Below, in pieces: positions 56,111-64,000 of a stretch of 64,000 bases of DNA. The position numbers were made by a program, and so were the translations under genes. Positions within the stretch are counted from its first letter, which is position 1; each line of letters opens with the position of its first letter. This DNA comes from Dyadobacter soli (GTDB taxonomy: Bacteria; Bacteroidota; Bacteroidia; Cytophagales; Spirosomataceae): positions 62,001 through 126,000 of the forward strand of contig NZ_FNAN01000022.1 of assembly GCF_900101885.1 (NCBI RefSeq), in the 5' to 3' direction. The notes under the pieces are model-generated. The model had not been told where the DNA came from, searched no databases, and saw only the letters and a list, made by a program, of their open reading frames with translations.

Positions 56111-57034
56111 CTATTGCCCGTTCGGGGTGGTGACAGCCGGCGTGGTTACCTTGGCCGGTTTTGTAGACGGGTCAGGTTGGGATTCTTTGAGTTTCTGGCG
56201 TTCAGCTTCAACCTTGGCAATCGTTTCGATTTGCTTCTGGCTGTCATCGTACATTTTTTCGGCGTCCTGGTTGTATCTACCGGTCGGATATTTATCCACA
56301 AGCTCCTGGTAGAACTTCACAACGTCCTGGTACCTCTCTTTCTGCTTATCCTGGAAACTATTGGAAGCCAGATTGTATTGGGACTCCACTTTCAGGAATG
56401 CAAGCTCTTCATTGTATTGAGAATCAGGGAAATCCTTCCGGAAGTTTTCAATCGATATTACCGCGGATTTAAGCGACATCGGGTTGAAATCGCTAATCTT
56501 GTGGTATAGTCTCGCACGCTCGTAAGCTTTCCGTTCCAGTTTCGATCTCAATTCCAGAATATAGCGGGTACATTCTTCGCGGAATGGGCTGTCGGGATAG
56601 GTGTTGATAAAATCCTGCATCGCCGAGATCGCCGTGAAAGTGCTCGTCTGATCGAGGTTGTACGGCGACGAGTCTTTGTACAGTGAGAATGCGTGCATGT
56701 ACAATGCTTCCTGCGCGTAATCGCTGCGTGCGTAGGTGTCGTAGAATTTCTTGAACAGAAACTGACTTGTATTGTACTGGCTCTGATGGTATTGCGTGTA
56801 AGCGTAGTAGAACTGCGCAAGCTCGGACTCGGTACTTCCTTTCAGCAAAGGGATCAGTTCCTCAAACAGCAGTCCTGCGCGGTAGTAGTCCGCCTTTTTG
56901 TAATAGGCCATGGCAGCATCGTATTTCTGCTGATCCGTACCTGTCTTCTGTAACTTGGAGAACTTACTGCAGGAAGTAACAACAAGGATTGCAATGAATA
57001 GCAAGAAATAGCTTGCCGGACTGTTTTTTCGCAT
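56111..57034 (-). CDS. bamD: Outer membrane assembly factor BamD
   Basis: 307 aa. Lipobox VTSC (cysteine about 22). Five TPR-like repeats (KYDAAMAYYKKADYYRAGLL; FYYAYTQYHQSQYNTSQFLF; ALYMHAFSLYKDSSPYNLDQ; FLKVESQYNLASNSFQDKQK). Part of the BAM complex that folds outer-membrane proteins. C-terminus proline/threonine-rich. Start of the bamD - rpoZ - coaBC - DUF4835 unit. Confidence 0.92.
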   Translation of the reverse strand: MRKNSPASYFLLFIAILVVTSCSKFSKLQKTGTDQQKYDAAMAYYKKADYYRAGLLFEELIPLLKGSTESELAQFYYAYTQYHQSQYNTSQFLFKKFYDTYARSDYAQEALYMHAFSLYKDSSPYNLDQTSTFTAISAMQDFINTYPDSPFREECTRYILELRSKLERKAYERARLYHKISDFNPMSLKSAVISIENFRKDFPDSQYNEELAFLKVESQYNLASNSFQDKQKERYQDVVKFYQELVDKYPTGRYNQDAEKMYDDSQKQIETIAKVEAERQKLKESQPDPSTKPAKVTTPAVTTPNGQ

Positions 57035-57108
57035 ATTAACTGCAAAGGTAATAAAAAAGCTACACCATCCATAACGAATGCGTAGCTGATATAGTGTTAA
57101 AAGATAGC

Positions 57109-57726
57109 CTATTGCTGATGGCGAACGAGCATTTTCTTGGTGGCGACTTTTTTGCCATCGACGGACAACTGATAGAAATAGAGGCCGGTAGCCATATCTC
57201 TAGTGTTTATCCGCAACTTACGATCGTTTTTATTAAGTGTAAATTCCTGCATCTGCGAGCCTAGCACGTTGTAAAACGTCAGTTTGGCATCGCGAAGTCC
57301 CGCATTGATCGTGAAATCGATCTCTGCATATTCACTCGCAGGATTGGGATACACATTGGAAACTGAAATCTTGTCACTCACAAACAAAAGCTCTTCCGCT
57401 CTCAATTGAGCCTCCATTGCAGGAGATTTCTTTTCATTGCTTTTTTCAGCAACCTCGACAGCCAAAGCATTGTTATCGGCAGTATTTGGAGAAGCGAAAA
57501 GAAACGAAGTGTAGAACGTATTCAGCGCTTTTGGATTTTGCAAAGTCAGCGGTTTGTAAGTGACTCCGCTAGAAAAGTTCGAGAATTTGATGTTCTGGGA
57601 TGCGGGGGCTTTCTTCTTGCCAACCATATTCAGGCGGCTTCCCCCCGACACGCTTTGGGCCTGTAACCCGTGAATACTCAGGGCTAAGGCTAAAATCATA
57701 TATATGAAACGTATAGTTCTTTTCAT
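57109..57726 (-). CDS. Secreted protein with type IX sorting domain
   Basis: 205 aa. Signal peptide (to about 23, IHGLQAQSVSGG). C-terminal about 80 residues form a type A sorting domain: SVSNVYPNPASEYAEIDFTI, LTFYNVLGSQMQEFTLN, MATGLYFYQLSVDGKKVATK and MLVRHQQ. It directs secretion by the type IX system and anchoring at the cell surface. The N-terminal half (about 24-120) has no recognised domain, so what it carries is unknown. Confidence 0.9.
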   Translation of the reverse strand: MKRTIRFIYMILALALSIHGLQAQSVSGGSRLNMVGKKKAPASQNIKFSNFSSGVTYKPLTLQNPKALNTFYTSFLFASPNTADNNALAVEVAEKSNEKKSPAMEAQLRAEELLFVSDKISVSNVYPNPASEYAEIDFTINAGLRDAKLTFYNVLGSQMQEFTLNKNDRKLRINTRDMATGLYFYQLSVDGKKVATKKMLVRHQQ

Positions 57727-57903
57727 AGCTGCAATCGGATACTTTTGACTAATGCGTTATGTGTTTTTTAGCTGAAAAGTACGCTACAAAAATATAGAGA
57801 AATAATTGTATATTCAAAATATATTGTGCGAACGGGTAACTTTATTTTTGTATGGTAAAAAATCGTGCCGACAGCTAACCCGGACAATTTTTCTGAGCGA
57901 ATT

Positions 57904-59514
57904 TTATTTTTCCTGCCAGGTCGTCTTGGCCTTCGTCGGCTTTTCAGTAATACGCCAGTTGAAGCCATCCAGTTGCCGCTCAGCGGGCTTTATTTTGGAG
58001 GGAGGTATCAGCTTCCCGTCCGGTTTCCCGATGAATGCGATCCGCTGGACGCGGTTGTCTTCGAAAAGCAGGTTCATTCGCCCGCATTCAACCCTATTCA
58101 GACCGATATTTTTCTGCTTATCATCCACCGCATAGTAGGCACTTTCCCCATTGCCGTCAACCAGCACTTGTTTCAGTTTGTTTCCGGTCTGAAAATAGGC
58201 GTTGATCGTCCGGCCTTTTACCTGGTTGAACTGCTTCACAAGCGTGTCTTCGGTAATGACGAACGACTTGCCTTTGAGCAGCATCCTGTTAATTTCATTG
58301 CTCACCAGGAATGCCGTGATCGAATCAGCTTCCATCTGGTAGTGCTGGTCGCTCCAAAGGATTGGTTTGCGGAAAAAACGGATAATCGAATCGGCCGTGT
58401 CATAGGTGATCGAGTCACATTTCCCCTGGAAATCGGATTTGTAAATGAATACGTTACGATCTCCAATCAACTTCCGGGTGCTGTCGCGCGAATTTTCGTA
58501 AGAATAAAGCGTGTCGGCGCGGATGTAAAGTGTGTCTTCGGAGACGACGTTTCTCACATACGCATGTCCGAAAATTTTAGAATAACCCTTTGTTTTCCAA
58601 TAGTATCCTTCATCTCCGTTAAGAACCGTCCTATCCTTTTTTGCGACAATCACCACGTTTCCTTTTCCTTTGCCATCATTGGATTTCCCATCGACAACCA
58701 ACGAATCAGCCGTGAGTGTATACGTTTCGTTGTCAACCGTCGTACGCGTATGAAATGTTGACTGCGTCGATTCCGTGTTGTACTGCCCTTTGGTTCCGAC
58801 GACCGTCCCGTCTTTATTTACAATCTTGGTCTTGCCATTGAAATAAGACCACTTCGTGAGCGAGTTATAAAGCAGCGTATCCGTTGTGAGCGTATACTTT
58901 TTGTTCACCAGTTTTACATTTTTGTAATAGGTAAATTCCTTGGTGGCCGTATTATAAAAGCCTTCCTTGCTGGTAAGTACATTTTCTTCATCGACGGTCC
59001 GGCCGGGTTGCTTGTAATAGGCGATCCCATTGGCCATATCGTACTCAATCTTCCGGGTAGTAAGCGTTTTTTTAGTGTCTTTCAACACCGTTTTTTTGCC
59101 GCTTACAATCGCGAGACGGGTATTTCCATAGTAAAAAAGCGTATCTCCCGTCACCGTGAGCGTGTCACCCTGAACGATCCTGACATTGCCAAAAGCCTCA
59201 ATCATATTAGAATTGATGTGCTGAATGGCGAGGTTGCTATACATCAGCGCCCCTTTATGCCTGAAAACACCATTGATAACCCGTCTCGATTCGTCGCCGG
59301 GCTGGTTGATAATTTCCAGCTCGTCCGATTTCAGGATCTCTACGATATCGTCGCTTTGAGTGGCCTGCGTTGGAGGTAATGCTTTCTGTGCGAACAGATA
59401 AGGCGAAAAAATCAGTAAGGCAAAGAACGTAACTTGAAATATATTTCTTTCGATAACGATGACGCCGAAAAGTTTAAAAGGGTTGCAGGTTTCTGCACTA
59501 TTTTTTTTCTTCAT
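57904..59514 (-). CDS. OstA-like LPS-transport protein
   Basis: 536 aa. N-terminal membrane/signal segment (about 28-45) after a basic start. The body is a long series of LptA/OstA beta repeats with D/G-rich turns (VFRHKGALMYSNLAIQHINS, GDTLTVTGDTLFYYGNTRLA, ALGKKTVLKDTKKTLTTRKI-like). Family OstA-like, probably a periplasmic bridge of the LPS transport machinery, complementing LptC at 49334. C-terminus basic (KPTKAKTTWQEK). Confidence 0.85.
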   Translation of the reverse strand: MKKKNSAETCNPFKLFGVIVIERNIFQVTFFALLIFSPYLFAQKALPPTQATQSDDIVEILKSDELEIINQPGDESRRVINGVFRHKGALMYSNLAIQHINSNMIEAFGNVRIVQGDTLTVTGDTLFYYGNTRLAIVSGKKTVLKDTKKTLTTRKIEYDMANGIAYYKQPGRTVDEENVLTSKEGFYNTATKEFTYYKNVKLVNKKYTLTTDTLLYNSLTKWSYFNGKTKIVNKDGTVVGTKGQYNTESTQSTFHTRTTVDNETYTLTADSLVVDGKSNDGKGKGNVVIVAKKDRTVLNGDEGYYWKTKGYSKIFGHAYVRNVVSEDTLYIRADTLYSYENSRDSTRKLIGDRNVFIYKSDFQGKCDSITYDTADSIIRFFRKPILWSDQHYQMEADSITAFLVSNEINRMLLKGKSFVITEDTLVKQFNQVKGRTINAYFQTGNKLKQVLVDGNGESAYYAVDDKQKNIGLNRVECGRMNLLFEDNRVQRIAFIGKPDGKLIPPSKIKPAERQLDGFNWRITEKPTKAKTTWQEK

Positions 59515-59626
59515 GTTGCTTATCTTTCTCTTACCTTTGGCTGGATTCCTGTCCCATGCCGTCCGGACGAAGAGATAAATCCATTCTCATTTAATCAAAA
59601 GTACATCAAATACGATTCTCAGGTTC

Positions 59627-60958
59627 ATGTTGGATTCGTTTTTAACTTTTATTAACCAACACACGCCGGATCTGAAACAGCAGCCGACTTTGCTCGCCGT
59701 GAGCGGTGGCATCGATTCTGTGGTAATGGCGCATCTTTTTCACAATCAGGGGCTTCCCGCGGCCATTGCGCATTGTAATTTTGGTTTGAGAGAGGGGGAA
59801 TCGGACGGTGATGAAGCCTTTGTGCGTACGCTAGCCGCGCGCTATAATTTTCCGTTCTTTTTGGCTCGTCCGGATGTCAAGAGCTACGCTAAAAGTGCTT
59901 CGGTTTCAACCCAGATGGCTGCCCGTGAGCTACGGTATGAGTGGTTCGAAAAAATCAGGCAGGAGTCGGGCTGCAAATGGGTCGCTACGGCACATCACGC
60001 CAATGACTCCCTGGAAACTGTACTGCTCAACCTCGCACGTGGAACCGGCATCGCGGGGCTGACCGGCATTGCCCCCGTTAATGGTAATCTCATTCGGCCA
60101 TTGCTCTATTCAAATCGTGCCGAGGTTAGCCGATATGCTGCTGAAAACGGTATCCAATGGCGGGAAGACCGAACGAATGAAACGGACGATTACCACCGCA
60201 ACAGGGTTCGTCACAATGTAATACCCGTTTTGTCGGAATTGAACCCATCGCTGGAAAGGACGTTTAATGCTTCTGCGGAGCGGCTGAGGGCTGCCAATGC
60301 GCTGCTTGAAGCATATTTGCAACAATGGAAAGCAGAGGTCTTTCGGCGCGATGGCGGCAACATTCGCATTGCAATTGCCGAAATAGCCAAAGCTAGTGAG
60401 CCCGCTTTCCGTTTATGGGCCATTTTGCAGGAATATGGTTTTCAGTATAGCCAGATGCACGGCATTGTGGCTTCTCTCGATAGAATTCCCGGCAAACAGT
60501 TTTTTTCCCCCACGCATGTTTTGCTCATCGACAGGGAAGATTTTGTGTTAAAAACATTATCCAAAACTTCCGAATATGCTGATGTGCTTATCCACCGGAA
60601 TGACAAGACATTAGATTGGCAAGATTTAAAACTTACGCTGCGTATAGTGCCGGCAGGAAGTTCTCTTCATTTTGACAGAACGACTATCGCCATCGATCCG
60701 GACTTGATCCAATTTCCCCTGACACTGCGAAGATGGCAGCAAGGCGATATTTTCCAGCCTTTTGGCATGAAAGGCAAAAGTAAAAAAGTCAGTGACTTGC
60801 TGATTGACCACAAGATCGACCGGTTTGAGAAGGGGAATATCGCGGTACTGGTCAATGCTGGTGGCGAAATTATCTGGGTAGTCGGTATCCGCGCCGATGA
60901 GCGGTTTAAAATAACGTCCGCGTCGAGCGAGGCGTTAGTGATCTCATTGAGTTCATAG
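59627..60958 (+). CDS. tilS: tRNA(Ile)-lysidine synthase
   Basis: 443 aa. Converts C34 of tRNA-Ile(CAU) to lysidine. PP-loop SGGIDSVVMAHLF at about 26-38, GLREGESDGDEAFVRTLAAR, a substrate region VATAHHANDSLETVLLNLAR and EDRTNETDDYHRNRVRHNVI. C-terminal TilS domain ending in FKITSASSEALVIS. Essential in most bacteria. Confidence 0.95.
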   Translation: MLDSFLTFINQHTPDLKQQPTLLAVSGGIDSVVMAHLFHNQGLPAAIAHCNFGLREGESDGDEAFVRTLAARYNFPFFLARPDVKSYAKSASVSTQMAARELRYEWFEKIRQESGCKWVATAHHANDSLETVLLNLARGTGIAGLTGIAPVNGNLIRPLLYSNRAEVSRYAAENGIQWREDRTNETDDYHRNRVRHNVIPVLSELNPSLERTFNASAERLRAANALLEAYLQQWKAEVFRRDGGNIRIAIAEIAKASEPAFRLWAILQEYGFQYSQMHGIVASLDRIPGKQFFSPTHVLLIDREDFVLKTLSKTSEYADVLIHRNDKTLDWQDLKLTLRIVPAGSSLHFDRTTIAIDPDLIQFPLTLRRWQQGDIFQPFGMKGKSKKVSDLLIDHKIDRFEKGNIAVLVNAGGEIIWVVGIRADERFKITSASSEALVISLSS

Positions 60959-61287
60959 TAAGTCTCGAACTTTTGCCGACAGTGCGAGCAGGTGGCATCA
61001 CGTATCTGTGAATTTGGATTCACATTAAATCATTTCCCTTCTGCTTTGTTTGTTTAAACAATTAGTTAACGGATATTTTTTACCGATATATTCCTATAAT
61101 TTGCCGCTATTGTTTCAAACTAATTCTACGGTGCTTGTGCGTCGTTGTTTAAATTCACTCACACTACACTACATCAAGTAACCTGATTGTGGGTAATTGA
61201 TCGGCGCGAGCTAGCTCAGGTTTAAGATAAATTTTGCAAAAGTTACCGCATCTGGGATTGCGAAAATATTTGTAAACGACCTGAACC
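60959..61287. other. Intergenic region before the protease gene
   Basis: 329 bp without a supported gene. AT-rich around 61040-61110, probably with the promoter of the protease cluster; no clear terminator for tilS was seen. Confidence 0.45.
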
Positions 61288-62289
61288 ATGGCCTCCGAAT
61301 CAGAAATAAAACGCGTACTCGATTTGTTGACAATCGCCCCGAGAGGGCGTGTCGAGTCTTTGGGTATGAAGGCAAGAGGCCATACCGAATCGCTTCGGAG
61401 TGTGACCAGGTCCGACAATATCGTAGCGCTGGGCATCAGCGAGAAAATTTCCAATAACCGCGGCACAGGAGAGTTGGCGCTAACATTCTACGTTGAGGAA
61501 AAGATTCCATTAGCCGAACTGCGGGATGATATGGCGATCCCTTCCATGATACCCAATGCATTGGCCAGAAACGATGAGGTACTCACGGACGTGGTCGTTA
61601 TTGGAAAGCTGAGGCCCGAAATCAATGTGACCAGGAAGGTTATTCAGCCAGGAAACAGCATCGGGCATGTCGACGTTTCGGCGGGTACTTTCGGGGCGGT
61701 GGTGACAGATGGTAAATCCAACTTTTTATTGAGTAATAGCCACGTGCTGGCCAACAGCGGGCTCGGAAAGAAGGGCGATGTAATCGTGTATCCCGGCGTT
61801 CTCGACGGAGGCGCAAGTCCGGCAGACCTGGTTGCAAAATTGCACGCTTTCAAAAAGTTCACCGTTGGAGGGGCATTTGTTAACCGAACGGATTGTGCGA
61901 TTGTAAAGCCAACAGACGCCAGACTTATTGATGTGACGGCGGAGATCAAAGGACTGGGTTTGCCCAAAGGCGTCATTCAGGCCGAGCGCGGAATGAAATT
62001 AGTGAAGGTTGGTCGCACTACCGGCAAGACGGAAGGAGAGGTGAAAGATGTTCATTTCCGGTTTGTTCTGGATTATGACGGAGTGGGCGATGTAGGATTT
62101 GTGGATCAGGTTTTTTGCACAAGGTATTCGAAGCCGGGAGATTCCGGGGCACTGGTGTTGGATAAGGCGTCGGGCAAAGCCATGGGCCTGCATTTTGCAG
62201 GTGCGGATGGCGGCAGTGTTTTCAACCCGATCGAGCAGGTTTTGTCTGACCTCAAAGTGACGCTGGTTACCCATGGAGGAGAGGCATAA
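61288..62289 (+). CDS. Trypsin-like (S1-fold) serine protease
   Basis: 333 aa, no signal peptide, so probably cytoplasmic or exported by another route. N-terminal domain about 35-110 (DNIVALGISEKISNNRGTGE; LALTFYVEEKIP), then the protease fold with catalytic residues H in LLSNSHVLANSG (about 153), D in NRTDCAIVKP (about 197) and S in KPGDSGALVLD (about 290). Resembles the group that includes Nal1-like proteases. The next gene encodes a protein similar to its N-terminal domain. Confidence 0.8.
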   Translation: MASESEIKRVLDLLTIAPRGRVESLGMKARGHTESLRSVTRSDNIVALGISEKISNNRGTGELALTFYVEEKIPLAELRDDMAIPSMIPNALARNDEVLTDVVVIGKLRPEINVTRKVIQPGNSIGHVDVSAGTFGAVVTDGKSNFLLSNSHVLANSGLGKKGDVIVYPGVLDGGASPADLVAKLHAFKKFTVGGAFVNRTDCAIVKPTDARLIDVTAEIKGLGLPKGVIQAERGMKLVKVGRTTGKTEGEVKDVHFRFVLDYDGVGDVGFVDQVFCTRYSKPGDSGALVLDKASGKAMGLHFAGADGGSVFNPIEQVLSDLKVTLVTHGGEA

Positions 62290-62344
62290 TACCCATGTTA
62301 CGGTCGGAGAAAATCTGATTTTCATATATTAAAAGCACAGCGAG

Positions 62345-62587
62345 ATGATCAGTGAAAAAGATGCGAATCTGGCCAGGGAGCAACATTCTGAGCAGTTGCA
62401 GGAACTCGGTGTGCATGCGATTGCGGTAGATGAAATTAAGCACAAAGGTGAAAAGACATTTGCGGTAATCGCATTTGTCGAAAAGCCTTCGGACGATATC
62501 CCGAAATTCATTACGGCCCAAAAAGGCGAAGAGACGCTGGATGTTCCGTTAAAGGTCAAAATAGCAACAAAATTTAAACCCGAATAA
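62345..62587 (+). CDS. Stand-alone copy of the protease N-terminal domain (80 aa)
   Basis: 80 aa. GVHAIAVDEIKHKGEKTFAV then IAFVEKPSDDIPKFI and ending VKIATKFKPE. It follows residues about 45-110 of the upstream protease in pattern: (I)-A-h-x-(E) strand, loop with G, h-h-x-F/Y-V-E-(E)K-x-x-x-h-P, then D-V-x-x-h-h-x-x-K-h-(R/K)-P-E. Possibly an inhibitor, chaperone or targeting partner, as pro-domains can be. The gene lies 55 nt downstream in the same direction. Confidence 0.6.
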   Translation: MISEKDANLAREQHSEQLQELGVHAIAVDEIKHKGEKTFAVIAFVEKPSDDIPKFITAQKGEETLDVPLKVKIATKFKPE

Positions 62588-62631
62588 AAGTACCCTCTCG
62601 ATAAGTGTAGATACAATTAATCACCATCACA

Positions 62632-63048
62632 ATGATCAATGCGCTTACCAATGCCCAACTGTTTCATAAGATATCAGCGCTCCTAACCGGTTTTAGCGAG
62701 GCTGAAATTATGGCAACAGGAATGCTCGAAAGCTACTACAACACCGTCCTTGCGAATTCCGAAGGAGATGATGTTGCGTATTTCTTCCTGAACGTGGAGC
62801 AAATCCTCTACGAAAAGCAGGAATCCCGCGAATCGGCGATCGCTACACAGCTGATGCCCAACTCTTCGTACAGTGGTTTGGCCAGAAACATCATCATCCT
62901 CTGGTATACCGGTAACTGGAATAATAACCCCGTATCGTCTGCCGCCTACATACAGGGGCTTATGTGGGATAGTGGCTACACGCATCCGCCAGGAGCCAAG
63001 CAACCAGGTTATGGCTCCTGGGCCAATGTCCCCATTTCAGTGCGATAA
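62632..63048 (+). CDS. Sugar dehydrogenase small subunit (sorbitol/fructose dehydrogenase type)
   Basis: 138 aa. Helical N-terminal half (LTNAQLFHKISALLTGFSEA), then LARNIIILWYTGNWNNNPVS and YIQGLMWDSGYTHPPGAKQP, the typical end of the small subunit of membrane-associated FAD sugar dehydrogenases. No Tat or Sec signal is visible, unlike many relatives. It precedes the GMC catalytic subunit by 24 nt, so the two form a complex. Confidence 0.8.
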   Translation: MINALTNAQLFHKISALLTGFSEAEIMATGMLESYYNTVLANSEGDDVAYFFLNVEQILYEKQESRESAIATQLMPNSSYSGLARNIIILWYTGNWNNNPVSSAAYIQGLMWDSGYTHPPGAKQPGYGSWANVPISVR

Positions 63049-63072
63049 ATTTACCGGTAAACCTCTATACGG

Positions 63073-64000
63073 ATGGAAAATAACGATTACGACGTGGTAA
63101 TTGTCGGCTCCGGCATTGCCGGGTCAATTGTGGCCAAATTACTCACCAATGCGGGAAAAAAGGTATTAATCCTGGAAGCCGGACTGCAAGCCGGGATTGC
63201 CATGGACCCCGAAGGTGCATTTAAAACCTATGAGGGCTATCTGAATACCTTCTACAATGCGCCCGCAAAAGTCCCAAACTCTCCTTATCCCAATATCAAG
63301 GACGCACCTTCGATCGACGTGCTCGATCTGGAAGTAATGAAGAAAGGCCAGCCGCTCACCAAGGGATACCTGGTCCAGATGGGGCCGATCCCCTTCGCCA
63401 GCGACTGTGCACGTACGCCCGGGGGCACAACGCTGCACTGGCTGGGGACAACCCTGCGAATGCTGCCGAACGACTTCCAAATGAAGACGAAGTATGGAGT
63501 AGGCGTGGATTGGCCGATCGACTACGAGGATATGGGACGCTACTATGAGATGGCGGAAAATGAAATAGGCGTGTCGGGGTCGGTTGAGGATCAGCAATAT
63601 CCCATCGAGGAAAAAAGCATTTTCAGCGAAGGATACAGCTATCCGATGAAGGCTATACCCACCAGCTACCTCGATGGGATAATGAAGGGAAAAATCGACA
63701 AACGAAACAAGGTTGTACTCAACGAAAAGAACTATGAACTCTATTGCATCAGCACGCCACAGGGGCGGAATTCTATTCCTAACCCCGAGTACAAAATAAC
63801 CGGTGTGCGGTGGAGTTCGGGAAAAAAGGAGTTGGAGTTTACAAGGACGGATGAGCCTGCGAGCTACGAACCGGTGGGATCTAACTGGGACCCGTACACC
63901 GGACAGCGCTGTGAAGGCAATGCAAGCTGTGTGCCTATTTGTCCGGTACAAGCCAAATACAATGCATTGAAAACCCTCAGGAAATCGGATAAGTCGAATC
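63073..64000 (+). CDS. GMC-family sugar dehydrogenase, large subunit (partial)
   Basis: 309 residues visible, running off the right edge. N-terminal FAD-binding VVIVGSGIAGSIVAKLLTNA, then GLQAGIAMDP, and the GMC segment TPGGTTLHWLGTTLRMLPND (about 116-135). A cysteine-rich stretch RCEGNASCVPICPVQAKYNA resembles the one in fructose and related dehydrogenases. Oxidises a sugar or polyol, passing electrons to a partner (often a cytochrome c subunit), expected just beyond the window. Confidence 0.9.
   Translation, partial: MENNDYDVVIVGSGIAGSIVAKLLTNAGKKVLILEAGLQAGIAMDPEGAFKTYEGYLNTFYNAPAKVPNSPYPNIKDAPSIDVLDLEVMKKGQPLTKGYLVQMGPIPFASDCARTPGGTTLHWLGTTLRMLPNDFQMKTKYGVGVDWPIDYEDMGRYYEMAENEIGVSGSVEDQQYPIEEKSIFSEGYSYPMKAIPTSYLDGIMKGKIDKRNKVVLNEKNYELYCISTPQGRNSIPNPEYKITGVRWSSGKKELEFTRTDEPASYEPVGSNWDPYTGQRCEGNASCVPICPVQAKYNALKTLRKSDKSN

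Overview
The window reads as chromosome of a Bacteroidota bacterium of the Cytophagales, probably Dyadobacter or a close relative. Pointers are the core gene order bamD - omega-like rpoZ - coaBC - DUF4835 - recN, a type IX secretion sorting domain, outer-membrane barrels with carboxypeptidase-like N-terminal domains, a Rho with a long polar insert, and promoters of the TTTG / TAnnTTTG type. The species is inference; the phylum is well supported.

Region 1 (1-16.6 kb) is the right-hand part of a prophage. A divergent switch near 15.65-15.95 kb separates a rightward repressor gene from a long leftward operon. That operon first makes small unknown proteins, then an SSB-like protein with a canonical acidic tail, a 122-aa protein, a DnaN-type sliding clamp, small proteins, a D12-class adenine methylase, PcfK and PcfJ. 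The leftward late module holds a portal-like protein, a DUF6712-like protein, a 772-aa secreted protein and a possible overlapping spanin pair that leaves the window. Between the early and late modules lie three rightward genes, two of them tandem paralogues, with a short repeat at the gene junctions. No integrase, terminase, polymerase or helicase is visible; the rest of the phage must lie to the left.

Region 2 (16.6-22.1 kb) is decayed accessory DNA: a 57-aa gene, a frameshifted response regulator, a C-terminal fragment of an amylase-like enzyme, an intact cold-shock gene, an LpxL-like acyltransferase, a lipoprotein and an alpha-galactosidase pseudogene. A 23-bp direct repeat (16555 and 19568) brackets about 3 kb of it.

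Region 3 (22.3-41.9 kb) carries the oxidative pentose phosphate operon (gnd-zwf-pgl), a small membrane protein with an SPFH protein, an autoregulated YtrA-type ABC operon, a molybdenum-cofactor maturation trio (cysteine desulfurase, XdhC, MocA-like), a DabA/DabB-like pair in which DabA lacks its zinc-site domain in frame, a peroxiredoxin, a membrane protein, an outer-membrane barrel, an orphan four-helix sensor and a lipoprotein.

Region 4 (42.1-61.0 kb) is housekeeping: htpG, rho, coaX, an outer-membrane protein, lptC, a cytochrome c / SCO / lipoprotein group, recN, an Sm-like small protein, DUF4835, coaBC, rpoZ-like, bamD, a T9SS cargo protein, an OstA-like protein and tilS.

Region 5 (61.3-64.0 kb) starts a cluster of a trypsin-like protease, a stand-alone copy of that protease's N-terminal domain, and the small and (cut off) large subunits of a GMC-type sugar dehydrogenase. 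No rRNA, clear tRNA, CRISPR array or intact transposase was found.
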